This document shows, piece after piece, positions 1 through 12,336 of a stretch of 64,000 nucleotides of DNA. Each line of letters starts with the position of its first letter. The first letter of the stretch is position 1. The DNA is taken from positions 5,958,927 to 6,022,926 of the forward strand of contig NC_020166.2 of assembly GCF_000224145.3 (NCBI RefSeq). Direction: 5' to 3'. The translations under genes were made by a program, and so were the position numbers. The notes under the pieces are model-generated. The model worked only from the letters and a program-made list of their open reading frames with translations, searched no databases and was not told where the DNA came from. The DNA comes from Ciona intestinalis (Eukaryota; Chordata; Ascidiacea; Phlebobranchia; Cionidae).

Positions 1-2979
1 ACCTACAAGTCCGGAACATTTATTGGAATTCCTGGAACAGGAAGTTACTCTCGGTAAATTTAATCCGTAGTTCGTTAATGCATTATTTTATAACATTTTT
101 GAGGAAATGTAATAAAATTGTTAATATTTTACAGGTTACTGTCCAACCACGGAACTTGCAGGTCCACCACCTTTTGGGTATACCAACATACACGACGTAA
201 GTCATACAAACAAAGAACTGTATTAATTTCATAACATTAAATTTACATGTAGTGCAACGTCACTAATTCTTGTTGGGACCATAGTGTGAGAAAATGTTAT
301 TGTCCAAGTACATCTAAATGTTCCAAAGACCCAATCACAGCTTCAACGACAACAGTTGAAACACACGACCGTAAGTCAGACTTTTTGAGTAAAATTTTAC
401 CGATATTTAAGCTTGTTTAAATTTGCTTTGTCAGCTCATTTAAGTGCAACTACCACTGCAATACCGCCAGCCACACACAGTTCGTCCACAACGACAACTT
501 CACGACTATCAACAACCCCAATTATACCAACAACAACAACAATAACCACTTCCACGACTTCGCAAAAACCGGCAGGTATCTATTACATTAAACATTATTT
601 TTGCAATACTGTATTCAAACTCGACTTTTAACCATCACACACCATTGTTTTATTCACGCAGCTCCAACGTATGTTGGTTTTGTATTGGACGATACTGTTT
701 CGATGAACAATGAAATAGAAGCAGTAAAGAAATGGATTACTGACTGCACGTACAACAACATGTACACCACATGCGGAAACGCACCGAGCGGTGGTTGGGT
801 TCTAACGACGTTCAACGACCCAAGTATGTATAATTTGTTTTTAGTATGGTGGGGTAAGATGAGACATGTTTTTAATCTCGTTTCTTGTCGCATACTTAAT
901 TGGTAGTAAATACATTATTTACGTTGCTAAACTACTTTAAAGGAACGTTATTAAAACAATCAAGAAATATAAGGTAAATGTGCCAATGGTGTTCCATCTT
1001 ATCCCACTATAACCTTATATAAAGCTAACATTAAACGTATCCCTTTGTAGCCCTTGGCGCGACTACTGGACCCACAACAGATGTCAATCATATCATTTCA
1101 GTCCTTGACAAAGTCCAAGTACATGGCGGTGGGGATTGTCCCGAATTAAGCATGTCTGGCATTAAGGTGATTTATTCATTCCAAGCAGCTTGGTGAAATA
1201 TATACGGTCAAAACTATTTTAGAATGCGCTGAAAGTTATACCAAAGAACAACGGCGGATGCAAAGTTTTCTTTTTCACCGACGCCACTGCAAAAGACGCA
1301 TACTTGTTTTCAAGTACACTAAAAATATTTGAGGAAAATCGTAAGTTTTTTTGCAAAAGTTATTTATCGTAATTAAGAGGGTTTCCTGACAGTTTGCGTG
1401 TTCATACCGATATTAACCGGTTGCTGTCACGAATGCGAAGATCCTTGTGTTTCACAAGACGCGGAATATTGCACAAACTTCGTCACTGACAACCGGGTAC
1501 AGACACCATCACAGCATGCGTCACGTAGCTATGGTAAAAATTTATTGTATTTGCAGTTAATATACAATATACATTGTTTACATATTGGCTGTTTTTTTGA
1601 TTTAATACCTCTCTATAAATTTGTATATAAAAACTTATCGTCATTAAATTCGACATTAATAAACCAGGCAAGCCGGCAGAGAGATTGTACTACGACATGG
1701 CTAGTAGTACAGGTGGTGCAATTTATTTGACCGACAAGCCCAGTGACCCAGACGAGATGCTGGATTTTTTGGAAGAGGAACTAACTCTTGGTAATCACTT
1801 AGTAAACCTACGTCTATCACGCTGCAGGACCTTACTAATGTAGAATAGAGAATAGGAATCTATACGCTACAAGTTACAATGTAAGAACATCTGACATTAC
1901 ACTAATTATCCCAATCATATATAGTGGGGTGGGGAAAGATGGGACACTTTTAGCACATAATATCCAGATATCCTGACCGTGTTTTAAACAATTCACAACG
2001 ATCCATGAGAGTCATAAGGACATAGTTTCATATTTCTTTGAATGTTCTTTGTTTACTACTGAAAGGAACCAGAAAATAGAGTTAAAAGTGTCCCATCATC
2101 CCCCATCCTACTGTTTAGCCTATACTTACGTTTTCTTATTAACAGCACATACAAGACTATATTCAAAACAATAACCTCATTAAAGCAAACATCTGTTCAA
2201 TACTATCCACTACATTGCTGCCTGCTGAAACAAAATTCCGCTTTGTTTTGGCCAATCATTACATTTCATCATTATTGGTTCACGCTTTCTGTGCGTACGC
2301 TGATTACAAAAACAGCACGCCTCGCATTTCGGTCTATTATGCCTCTACAAGAAATTTTAAATTTTTGGCTAACTTAGTGTTATAGGCAATGGCCGAATAG
2401 GATTTTTATACATACCAGTTTTATATACACTTATTTTGTATATATGTATACCGGTTCTGTAAATTTTCAAGTTAACTATTTTTTATATAATATTATCGGT
2501 TCTTACAGGTTTCTATAAGAGCAGACAACTTGCCGGTCCATTACCATACGGTTATACAAACGAACATGATGTAAGTTTACAAGCTTGTTGATAATAATAA
2601 GAATTTTTAACTGATGTATTGACAGTGTAATACGACGGGTTCTTGGTGGGATCGCAGTGTTGGAAAATGTTACTGTTCAAGCGAGACCGGCCCTTGTCCG
2701 ACAGCTCCAGTGTTTCCAGATTGCGGTAAAGTTAGGGGCGAAAGCTTCGTGGCAGACGTGACCGACAACACTAAATATTTTGAATGCAGTTTTGGCAGAA
2801 CATGGCTGCATCAGTGTCCCCCCAGTAAGTGAGATACATCATTTGCATTAGCACCATGGTCACTTCTGTTGTATTTTTCAGGAACCTTGTTCGATTCAAA
2901 TGTGCTGGGTGTAACAGGTGATTCTACATCTCCACCTTGCAGAAGAGCAGATGTGGGCGGAAAGAAAGTAGAAAACTAA
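1..2979 (+). CDS. VWA / chitin-binding mucin-like secreted protein, 3' part
   Basis: The gene enters from the left edge. Coding exons by splice and phase reading: 1-53, 135-196, 253-370, 435-575, 662-823, 1051-1166, 1223-1340, 1393-1533, 1668-1790, 2509-2570, 2626-2824, 2882-2979 (TAA). Exons 1-370 encode the tail of one von Willebrand A module and its Cys-rich block (motif LAGPPPFGYTN). Exon 435-575 is a Thr/Ser/Pro mucin stalk. Exons 662-1790 form a second VWA domain whose MIDAS-like motif is DDTVSM, followed by the Cys-rich CCHECEDPC segment. The last two exons form a peritrophin-A (ChtBD2) domain ending VGGKKVEN. So at least two VWA modules are present. A secreted role in mucus or matrix is inferred from the family. 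An AATAAA lies at 3037-3042. The 5' end, signal peptide and full length are not visible. Confidence 0.85.
842..1011. mobile_element. Cimi-like MITE in a VWA-gene intron
   Basis: TAGTATGGTGGGGTAAGATG start and GTTCCATCTTATCCCACTAT end. Confidence 0.7.
1922..2113. mobile_element. Cimi-like MITE in a VWA-gene intron
   Basis: TAGTGGGGTGGGGAAAGATG start and GTCCCATCATCCCCCATCCT end; one of the best preserved copies. Confidence 0.8.
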
Positions 2980-3197
2980 CATGTTTAGTTGTAGTGTGTA
3001 AAAATGTTTCAATTGTGGTGCTGCTGTATTAACAAAAATAAAACTGACAAAACAACGCATCGTTTTGGTCGATTATGTACTACCCCGGGCTTACAGTACA
3101 ATAATGCTCGGCTTATATTTAAATAGGGAGCAATATTTTAGGACCAGAACCACACACATTGATACAATTTTAATAGAAAAAGTAGAACATATAAATA

Positions 3198-3391
3198 TAG
3201 TACTGTGGGAGAAGATGGGACACTTTTAGCACGTAATATCCAAATATCCTGATCGTGTTTTAAACATTTAATAACAGTCTAAGGGAGTCGTGAGGATACG
3301 GTATCATAGTTCTTTGAATGTTCTTTGTTTACTACGAAAAGAGACAAGAAAATAAAACGAAAAGGTGTCCCATCTTCCCCCACCCTACTAT
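3198..3391. mobile_element. Cimi-like MITE between the VWA genes
   Basis: TAGTACTGTGGGAGAAGATG start and GTCCCATCTTCCCCCACCCT end; nearly complete inverted ends. Confidence 0.8.
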
Positions 3392-3638
3392 AAGAACAAT
3401 TCTCAGTACTTTACTCTAAATATAAAAGTCTCGGAGTAACTCCTGAGCTAAATAAAACTTCACAAAAGTTCAATTTCGGTTTAACTACCCACACGTGGTA
3501 ATAGAACGACGGACAAATTTAATTTATTTGCTGTCAGTCTGTATATTGTGCTTACACAGCAAATTCGTATTCCAAAAACCACACACTTTCTTAAAGTACG
3601 TGCGCAAATATTGTGTAAGTTCTAGCGCCTTTGGGAGC

Positions 3639-3646
3639 TATAAATA
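3639..3646 (+). promoter_or_regulatory. TATA box of the second VWA/chitin-binding gene
   Basis: TATAAATA lies 54-61 bp upstream of the ATG at 3700, with no other gene between it and the start. Spacing fits a Pol II core promoter with a short 5' UTR. Confidence 0.6.
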
Positions 3647-3699
3647 AAGGCGATGTTACCTCTTTCGTTTTATATGTTCATCGTTTTTCTGAAAGAAGT

Positions 3700-6600
3700 A
3701 TGACCACCATGTTTCAAAGCGTGTTCCTTGTAACGATTTTAGCTTTTGTTGGAGTTTGTCGAAGCCAAGGTAGGTTACTTATAGCTAGGTTAATGTAACA
3801 AAAAAATAAAGTAAAAAATATGATTTTATTTCAGACTCCGATTGTGTGACAGACGGCAAACCTATTTCTGCTGGACCAAGTGCAATCGAGGGTGATTGTG
3901 AAAACTACTACGTTTGTTCAAACGGTATGCTGTGACCACTTGAATATTTTAAAGCCTTAAACTTTTATCGTTTAATCGGAAATTGCATCATAAACGTTTA
4001 CATTCTTAGGATACCGCACAGAAGTGGCTTGCCCTGAAGGACTTGCATTTGATCCAGTTTTGGGAATATGCAATTACCCCAGATCCGTAAAGGGATGCCA
4101 AAACGTAGACGGAATAGGTACATATGCCGATGTTAAAATGCATTGAAAATTTAATCCAGATTATTTGCATTTTCAGATGCTACGGATTACTATTGCTACG
4201 ACAAGGAAGGAAATTTTGTTGTAAAGAAGCCATTTCCTAAACCTGGGACATGCGATACTTTCTACGAGTGTTTAAACGGTTTGTAAATTATTTCTCGGTC
4301 CTATGTTTGTTTTTTCAAACTAAGGAGCAATATTTTGACATAATAATACGTAAATTTCAAAATTAAATAAGGCGAGACTTCGTTAAAATTGTGTTTGATG
4401 AAAATAGTCGGATGGGGTGAGATGGTTTATGTTTTCATTCTCTTAATCGTCTTATTTGGTGTTAAACAACAAATATTTACAGCATATAACTGTATCCTCA
4501 CGACTGTTAAAAAACACGATTCTAAAATATGGTGCAAATGTGCTAACCGTTTCCATCTTACCCTACACCACTGAATCACGCATAATAGAAACGACAGCAG
4601 ACTATGGTATAGATCTATAGAATAACCTGTTTGTGTGATGTGAGTGATTTATATCATTATTTTTTCAGCACAACTAACGGAGAGAAAATGTCCGGGTGGT
4701 CTTGTGTTTAAGCCAGACAGTATGTTGTGCGATAATCCATCTGATCCACCGGATTGCATCCCAAGTTTAACAACAGTTTTCCCTGATATAAACGTTAACC
4801 GTAAGTATGGACGCATTTATTAATATTACTGGTGACTATTATTGGTAAACGCATTGATTATTTTGTGGGTTTTTTTAACAGCTTTTTTTTAAGTTTTTGT
4901 GTAATTTTTCTATATTTATTTTACCAAACACATTTAACAGCTTCAGCAACAATTTTGCCACAAAGTACAACTGAACCTGCCACTCCAATACCAACTGTTC
5001 TACCAAGTACAACTGTCGCCTTATTGCCAACAACAGGAATAACCTCACCAGTAACGGAAGATAACTCTGGGTTAAATACATCTCATTCAGCATCCACCAC
5101 TGATCATGGATCTACTATAAAAACCTCGCCAACAACTATTACAACACATCGTGAGTGCATATATAGTAACAAATAATAGTTTGGTCCATTGTTTAAATAT
5201 AAATTAAATCTGATTTTCAGCACCCACTGAGACAACATTTCCACCAACAACAGTTCCAATAACACATGACCGTAAGTACAAAAGTAATTGTACTGTATAC
5301 TGGCGCATCATCAATTTTCTTTTTTTATGCATTTTTATTAAATTTGTCATGTACGTCTAAATTCTATTCGTATTTCAGCACCGTTTGAGACAACATTTCC
5401 ACCAACAACAATTCCAATAACACATGACCGTAAGTACAAAATATTTAAAAATAATATGTGCACGGACGTCCATGCAAATCTAAATTGTATTCTTATATAT
5501 TTCAGCACCGTTTGACACAACAACATCACCACCAAAAACAACCCATCTCGTTAGTACGACAACACCACAAAAACCAGGTTCATGCTCAAGCATAATTTTG
5601 ATTTATTACTATTTGAACAAGAGCAAGGTATCGACTCATAACGTTATATTTGGTTAACAGCTCCAACGTTTGTCGGGTTCGTAGTCGACGACACGGGATC
5701 CATGTACAATGAGATTGTGGCGGTAAAAGAATGGATTTCTAACTGTGTGGATGGTAGTTATGCATCTTGCGCGAATGCACCAACCGGAGGATGGGTCCTG
5801 ACAACATTTAACGATCCTGCTGGTAATATTTACCGAAATGTTTTGTTTTTTAATTGATTTTTTTATTGTCCGGTGTAGAGTTCCTTTTTTAATAAGGTTT
5901 TTAACATTAGACCTCGGAGAACTGGTTGGTCCAACGACAGACGTTAGTATTATTATATCAGCCATCGGTGATCTACATGCTCATGGTGGGGGAGATTGTC
6001 CTGAATACAGCATGACAGGAATACAGGTTGGTATCGCGAAAAACAACCGATAATTGCTACACACTGCACATCCGGCTAAACTATCTTTATTTGCAGAATG
6101 CAGCTAAGGTTATACCAAAAGAAAACGGTGGATGCAAAATTTTCTTTTTTACTGACGCTACGGCAAAAGACGGCTCACTACTAGACAGTACACTTCAGCT
6201 GTACAAAGATACCAGTGAGTAAAAAATAAACACCAAAGGGGTAATTCATACCACAGCATGCACTTTTTGCAGACTGTGTTTTTATACCGATGTTAACCGG
6301 TTGCTGTCACGAATGCGAAGATCCTTGCATTTCTCAAGACCCGGAATATTGCACAAACTTCGTCACTGACAATCGTGGAACAACACTGTCGCGCAAGAAA
6401 CGAAGCTACGGTAACTTTAATTTAACTTAAGCTGTCAATCAAAATTGAACAAATATTTGGCAACAATATACTCATTTTTTATTGCGCAGTAGTAAAATAT
6501 TCTTAAACAGGCGCAAGATCAACAAGCACTAGTGAAAGATTGTATTATGACCTGGCTGGTACCACGGGCGGGGCAATTTATTTGACTGACAAACCCAGCA

Positions 6601-7340
6601 CCCCGGACGAGATGCTTGAATTTTTGGAAGATGAAGTTACTCTTGGTAAATTAGCACTCGCTTTTTCGTGTTTTTGAAACTAAATCCGAATGTTTTTTTT
6701 CGCACAACTTGTCACGCCATCTTTATTTAATTGTTTACCAAAAAACTTTAAACCTTTCATTTTGATTATAAGGTTTCTGCCCGAGCGAAGAGCTTGCCGG
6801 CCCACCACCCTTTGGTTACACCACGGAGCATGACGTAAGTAAAATTAATAAACCTTAAATACAGTCATTTCAACGACAATTTTCTCTAACAGTGCAATAT
6901 CACCGGTTCATGTTGGGACCGCAGTGTTGGTAAATGTTACTGTCCAGGTGCACCAAAACCATGCCCGAAAGAACCCTTGTACCCAGAATGTAAAGACGAA
7001 ACAGAGCACAGTTATATGCCGGATGTCACAGATTGCACAAAATATTACCAATGTTCCTCTGGTAACATTTGGCGCAGAGAATGCGCTCCTGGTAAGATTA
7101 CTAGCATTTTCGAAATATTATGTTGTGGGGTTTAGCGGCAAGATATGTCAGTGGAAATGAGGTTTAGGCCCAAGTTGGCACATTGCTAAAAAAGCAGAAA
7201 ATTGGTGTTTATGATACAAACTGAAAAGTATTTCACGTCAACACGATTTTTTTACAGGTACTGTATTTGACCCTGACGTCGGAGTGTGCAACCACGATTA
7301 CTTAACAGCTCCACCATGCGGAACCTTGGGTCTTGAGTAA
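3700..7340 (+). CDS. VWA / chitin-binding mucin-like secreted protein, complete paralog
   Basis: Seventeen exons give 632 aa: 3700-3769, 3835-3924, 4010-4117, 4177-4278, 4669-4800, 4941-5150, 5221-5271, 5379-5429, 5506-5577, 5661-5822, 5911-6026, 6097-6214, 6273-6410, 6511-6645, 6773-6834, 6893-7091, 7258-7340. Order: signal peptide (1-23, hydrophobic VFLVTILAFVGV), two ChtBD2 domains (about 27-89 and 95-175), Thr/Pro mucin stalk (about 190-295), VWA domain with MIDAS motif DDTGSM (about 296-518), Cys-rich block, third ChtBD2 (about 560-628). Nearly all junctions are phase 1, suiting module shuffling. The VWA exons match the upstream gene in length (162, 116, 118, 62, 199 nt), so the genes are tandem duplicates. 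A basic SRKKRS segment at the end of exon 6273-6410 fits a furin site. A chitin- or mucus-binding secreted role is inferred. Poly(A) signal 7504-7509. Confidence 0.9.
4405..4571. mobile_element. Cimi-like MITE in a VWA-gene intron
   Basis: TAGTCGGATGGGGTGAGATG start and TTCCATCTTACCCTACACCA end. Confidence 0.65.
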
Positions 7341-7509
7341 TATTTATAAACATTAAAAATGATGTCTATCTTTAACTATACAAATTAACTGCTTCAATCA
7401 CTTTAACCTTTTACCCTTGTTATGTGTTCTATTTTGACTTAATTAAATGCGCAATTCAGTATTGACGATATTATATTGTGTTTAAGTAAAAGCGTTACAA
7501 AATAATAAA

Positions 7510-8124
7510 GGAAAGATTTTTTCTCATGAGAGAAAACGAAACAGTAGAAATCTGGTCTAGTGACATCGTCGTCTTTTTCGGTCTGAAAGTTTTACCCAAT
7601 TCTCTCAAACATTCTGTATACAAACTAAAGTGCTGTATTTGTATAATACGTGAAATCTGAAACGTATATTTAAAAAATACATCAACCTCAATTATATTAA
7701 AGTTAATAAAGCGAAGAAATGTGTTTGCATTGCTGTTACATAACTGAAATACTAAGATCTATAAGCCTAACGCACATACATGGTTAAGAACGAAACGTAC
7801 ACGTTGATATATCACGCGCCTAGCAGCAGTTACACCATATCAGACACGAAGTGCCAATTGCCTACAGCGTTGTGAGCTGTTTAAGTAGCTAGACCTATTG
7901 CAACACAGAAATGCAGTCTTTTAGTTGTCGATAGCATGACTTCCGCAAAGACCGTCAGCAGATTTAGCATCGAGTTGTTTTGCTACGTCATCACTGTCTC
8001 TCATGTTATGCTTATATGCCTTGCATTATTTTGTTATTGCGTTAACTCAGCGTTGCTGGTATTAATATGCTTATGAGTTACAGTATAGTACTTTTAGAAT
8101 GTTGATACTGTTCAACCTAAGAGT
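7510..8124. other. Intergenic region between VWA gene and SLC7 gene A
   Basis: No coding exon, repeat family or clear TATA box was seen. It must hold the promoter of the + strand transporter. Confidence 0.5.
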
Positions 8125-10402
8125 ATGACAGATGAGCGCACGCCTTTGCTTCTGTCTCGACAGGAAAGTTACTCAAGTTTAACAGCAGCGCCTGTGGCAT
8201 CGGAAAATACAGTACGAGTAAAGGAGACTTTTACGACTCGACGGAACATCAACTTGTTTAGTGGTGTGTTTGTAGCGGCTGGCATTGTTATTGGATCTGG
8301 TATATTTGTTACTCCAAATGGCGTCTTGGGTAAGTTTTGTCATTTTGTATAAAACAAGCTTGGCGTATTAGAACTGTGACTGAAATGACAGACCTCTTGC
8401 AGTATGTCACCATGTAGGGTCTTATTCGTATAGAAACTCATAAAAGCTAATTAATACCGTTACAGTTGCTGCCAACAAAAGTGTGGGCGTCACGTTGATT
8501 ATTTGGGTAGTTGGTGGACTGATTGCTATGCTTTCAACACTGTGCTACTGTGAACTTGCAACTTCGATACCAGAGTCGGGCAGCGATTACACTTACCTGA
8601 CATACGCGTATCATCCAGCATTGGCATTTCTTATACCGTGGATGTACACGTGTGTACCAAGTGCAGATGCAGCACTTGTTCTTACTTTTGCTCGCTACGC
8701 TACAGAGCCTTTCTTTGTTGGTTCAAACTCAAAGCCACCAGAAGAAAGCGTAAAACTTGTCGCAACCTGCTTGGTGTTGTTGTTTACTGCAATCAATGTG
8801 TTTAACGTCAAGTTGGCAATCCGGGTCCAGGTAAAGAACTTGTGTTTGTACAAAAGCGAATATTAAAGGCTCTCACTGTCACAGGTTGTGCTTGCATGGT
8901 CAAAGTTAGCTGCCATTGCTGTTGTTGTTATTAGTGGCCTGATCTTCTGCGCCAAGGACGCTTCGATTGCAAGAGAAAATTTCTTGGGAGCATTTGATAA
9001 AAAGGCATTGGAAGGTATTACGATTCTTACATTATCAAGGTCGTTTTATCAGGTAATAAATAAAGTTCACCACGATCTGTTTTAACAATTTTGCTCAACA
9101 GGTCATGTTCGCATATGATGGTTGGAACACTCTTTGTAATGTAACGGAAGAGATAGAAAACCCGGAAAAAACGATCCCCAAAGCCTCTGTCCTCAGTATA
9201 TGTGTCATCACTTTGGCTTACCTAATTATCAACTGCGCATACTTCCTAGGTTTGGATATTTTGCAAAATTCAAAATTTTCCTCTCTAAATAAAATCTCTG
9301 CTTCTAGTTTTATCAGTTGATGAAATGGCATCTTCTAAAGTCGTTGCATTACCATTCGCATTGAAAGCGATGGGAGGAGCATCGTGGATAGTTTACCTCA
9401 CAGTTTGTCTGTGCACTGCCGGATCTTACAATGGTGGAATTCTAACTTCTGGTAGATTGTCTTACGTGGCAGCAAGACGTGGCCACTTGCCGCAGGTTAA
9501 GTTTATATTTTGTACATGAAAACATGAATGTCAATTTTCGAAATATATGGAGCGGACATAGTAAATCTAAATATTGTAGACATAGCGGACATAGCGGACA
9601 TGCACTATAATTAAAGGAACCGATCTTTTCCAGGTATTTGGCATGTTGCATATTAACAACTACACTCCGGGTCCTGCCCTGGTTCTAAATACGATCGGTT
9701 GTATTGTCCTCATAGCCCTTGGAGAGTTTAACGTTTTGATCGATGTGTTTGGATTTATCACTTGGACGTTCATTGGATTGAGCTCTCTTGCAGTAATAAT
9801 CTTACGAAAGCGTAGACCTGAATTCGATCGTCCTTTTAAGGTACATACGAGTAAATTTTTTTATTTGACAGCAAACACAGCTCAAAGAACAAACTAGGTA
9901 ACGTTCTGGTAAAATTCTATCATCAAGTAACGCGTCAATGAGCGGCACGTAATCTTGCTTCGCTTCGGCCTATAGGCCCTCGGCCTAAGCATGTAGACAT
10001 GTGTGTACAGCATCTAATTACGAAACATAACTACAAAAATACCTATTTAATATTTCAACATGATCAATACGGATCAATAATGTAAATACAGTATACAGAC
10101 CCAAACTCCTATATAGAAGGCTAACATATTCTACGAAGAAAAATAAATCGTTATTGTATATCCAGGTTCCGACGATCATTCCAGCTTTCATGACATTAAT
10201 TTCTTTGTTGTTTGTTATTCTACCTCTGATAAGCGAACTTCACTTTCTTTATATTTATGCAATAGCTTTCTTTGCTCTTGGACTCTTCTTTTATTTTATT
10301 TTTGTCCACAAAAGATACAGAAGTTCATGTTGCGGGCAAGTGACCGTATTTTTGCAGAAACTCTTCCAAGTTGCACCTTCAGATTGGAAAAAAGCAGAAT
10401 AA
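8125..10402 (+). CDS. SLC7 light-chain-type amino acid transporter, copy A
   Basis: Seven exons, 505 aa: 8125-8329, 8466-8830, 8885-9052, 9102-9249, 9308-9495, 9634-9840, 10166-10402. The protein is an APC-superfamily L-type transporter (LAT / b0,+AT group), expected to have 12 membrane segments. Family marks: VIGSGIFV in TM1, LATSIPESGSDYTYL after TM2, FAYDGWN in TM6, VPTIIP before the last TM pair and a C-terminal FLQKLFQVAP helix like the b0,+AT tail. Such proteins exchange neutral or cationic amino acids, usually disulfide-bonded to an SLC3 heavy chain. Here the bonding position between TM3 and TM4 (about residue 154) is Ser, in FFVGSNSKPP. The start is the first ATG of an acidic N-terminus. 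Poly(A) signal 10465-10470. Exon lengths 168/148/188/207 are shared exactly with the two copies at 29-35 kb. Substrate cannot be told. Confidence 0.9.
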
Positions 10403-10954
10403 ATTACATAACCTACACTAAAAATATAGTTGAAAACCAATTCAATTTTTTTTTTTTTCAAAATAATAAAAGTTTTTAAGGTTTCAAAAAAATGCTTGAT
10501 TTGCTAATTCAAAGCCGGTTCCACGTTGTTTTGAGCGAAAAGGTAAAGTGAACACTCGATGTATACCAAACAAAACCAATCACTTTTGTTACCAGAGTAG
10601 AATCGAAAATTACAGTCTTGTACGCACTCGTATACGTCACTGTAACATTTCGTGACGAATTTCATGGAAAGTTGTCTTCCATTGGCGTCAGTGATTTTGT
10701 ACTAAAGAAACATGACACCTCATATCATTCAGATTCATAAAATCGTGTAGTTTTGCCAACTTACAATGGTCGCGTGGATAAGCTACCTCTACATATGATG
10801 TCATCCGCCGGTGATATGTAATCGACACCAGAATCTTCATTCGGGATGTGGGAAAGCTTTGTAGGCGCCTGTTCAGGCGTTTCGACAATAGTTTTGGTGT
10901 CAAATTCATTTCGTCATATATGTTTACTTGTTATGCGGGGTACGCTGGGCTCAC

Positions 10955-10962
10955 TATAAATA
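10955..10962 (+). promoter_or_regulatory. TATA box, array unit 1
   Basis: TATAAATA in the context CTCACTATAAATACGAG, 69-76 bp upstream of the first ATG. The same box and context recur at 12566, 15454 and 17409 in the other units. Confidence 0.7.
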
Positions 10963-11030
10963 CGAGAACACCTCCTCATCCAAGTCATTAGCGACAAGCA
11001 TTCGACAACTCCACTTCAAGGAAAACCAAG

Positions 11031-11905
11031 ATGATCATCATGAAAACTTTAACCGTTGAAATTCACGAGCAGTTAAAACAAGTCGATGGCATCACGTGAC
11101 CATATCACGTGGTGTCGTTTAACAACTACCAGCTGATGCAAGTTGCATGAACAACTGATGTAGTGAAAGAAACAAGAAACAAAACAGCTGCAAATATTGA
11201 GGTAAGTTGATTCACCCCAACATACATGTTGATGAATGTTTAACAAATATTATTATTAACAAGAAACTAATCGTTTTATTCTTTTTTTGGCAGCGAACAC
11301 GACAAACGGGGAAACAGAGGAAAGATGACGTTTTCATTCTCGATGAAAATCAACTTTGACACCGCCTGTATATAAGGCGATGAATCTGAAGAAATATCTT
11401 TGACTTGGCTTCTCATGTTGAGCCATCAACTTTTACATCGACGACGTTCATTCTACTGATGAACATTTTCAACAACAGCGACATTGGTTATGCTGAATAT
11501 TAGCTTTGTGTTTCGACAAGTTTGCAGAGTGCAAACTCTCACAACTACGCAGTAAATTATCTGCTGTTAGAATGTATTTTAGTTGACAGAAGTAACATTA
11601 GTTACTCAATTGTGTTTTTAACTTGATATACTCCGTTTATTGACAAATGCTGAAACTATCAGCTGAAACTTGTATTTATTCTTCCGACTTTCATGTTTTC
11701 ACACGTGATTCAACTTATCGACATTGTAATTGTATAACTACATAAAACATAACGACCGACCGAAAGGTGGCAAAATAACGACAACATCAGAATTGAAGTT
11801 TGAAATGGTGTTGTAACATGTTCTTGTTGTTGTGTGATTGTTTCGCATTTTTGACACAACTTCAACGTATGTTGAAGTAATAAAATATTTTCTATATACC
11901 GAAAA
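11031..11905 (+). other. Putative small-ORF or noncoding transcription unit, array unit 1
   Basis: Not recognised. Downstream of the TATA box the first ATG (11031) opens a 22-codon ORF, MIIMKT...LKQVDGIT, ending at 11099. A GTAAGT donor follows at 11202 and a pyrimidine-rich CAG acceptor ends at 11293, giving a 92-nt intron. Exon 2 has no long conserved frame and ends near AATAAA at 11879-11884. TATA box, donor, acceptor and poly(A) signal are kept in all four main units, so a spliced Pol II transcript of about 0.8 kb is likely. Whether the short ORF is translated is open: substitutions between units mostly change amino acids. It may be a short-peptide gene, a noncoding RNA gene or the remains of one. 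Confidence 0.5.
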
Positions 11906-12336
11906 TTCATGACATAGCCTATGTAGGAATGTTATAGTGGAGTAGTAGAAAAAGCATGTGTATCAATATTCGGAGACGAGAATTGGATTAAAAGTTTCAA
12001 AGAGATTACATGTCGTAGATCACGAGAAACCAGAGAACCCACATATAACACATGCTTCACCTTACGTTTATGTCATTTGGTTAAATGACAAGTAGAAACA
12101 AAAACAAAATCGTACATGAGGCAAATGTTTAAAATCGGTTAGATACTTTATTTGTAGCCAAAAACAAAGTTTCGTAGTAAAGCGTATTAAAAAATTATTA
12201 GGATAATGTCGTTCGATCAATAATACGTTGCCACACAAGTTTGAAAGTTAGTTGTGGTCGGCACTGCATGGTTAACGTTTGTTCTACAAATCTTAACAAC
12301 AGAAAATATGCAATTAGGAAATTTGATACGAAATCC

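Larger units (their letters stand above)
10726..12336 (+). repeat. Tandem array unit 1 (1611 bp)
   Basis: Unit runs from a CATTCAG start to the same point at 12337. It holds a conserved 5' block (10726-10910), a TATA box, a short ORF, an intron and AATAAA. From about 11170 to its end it is almost identical to unit 2 at an offset of 1611 bp. Confidence 0.9.
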
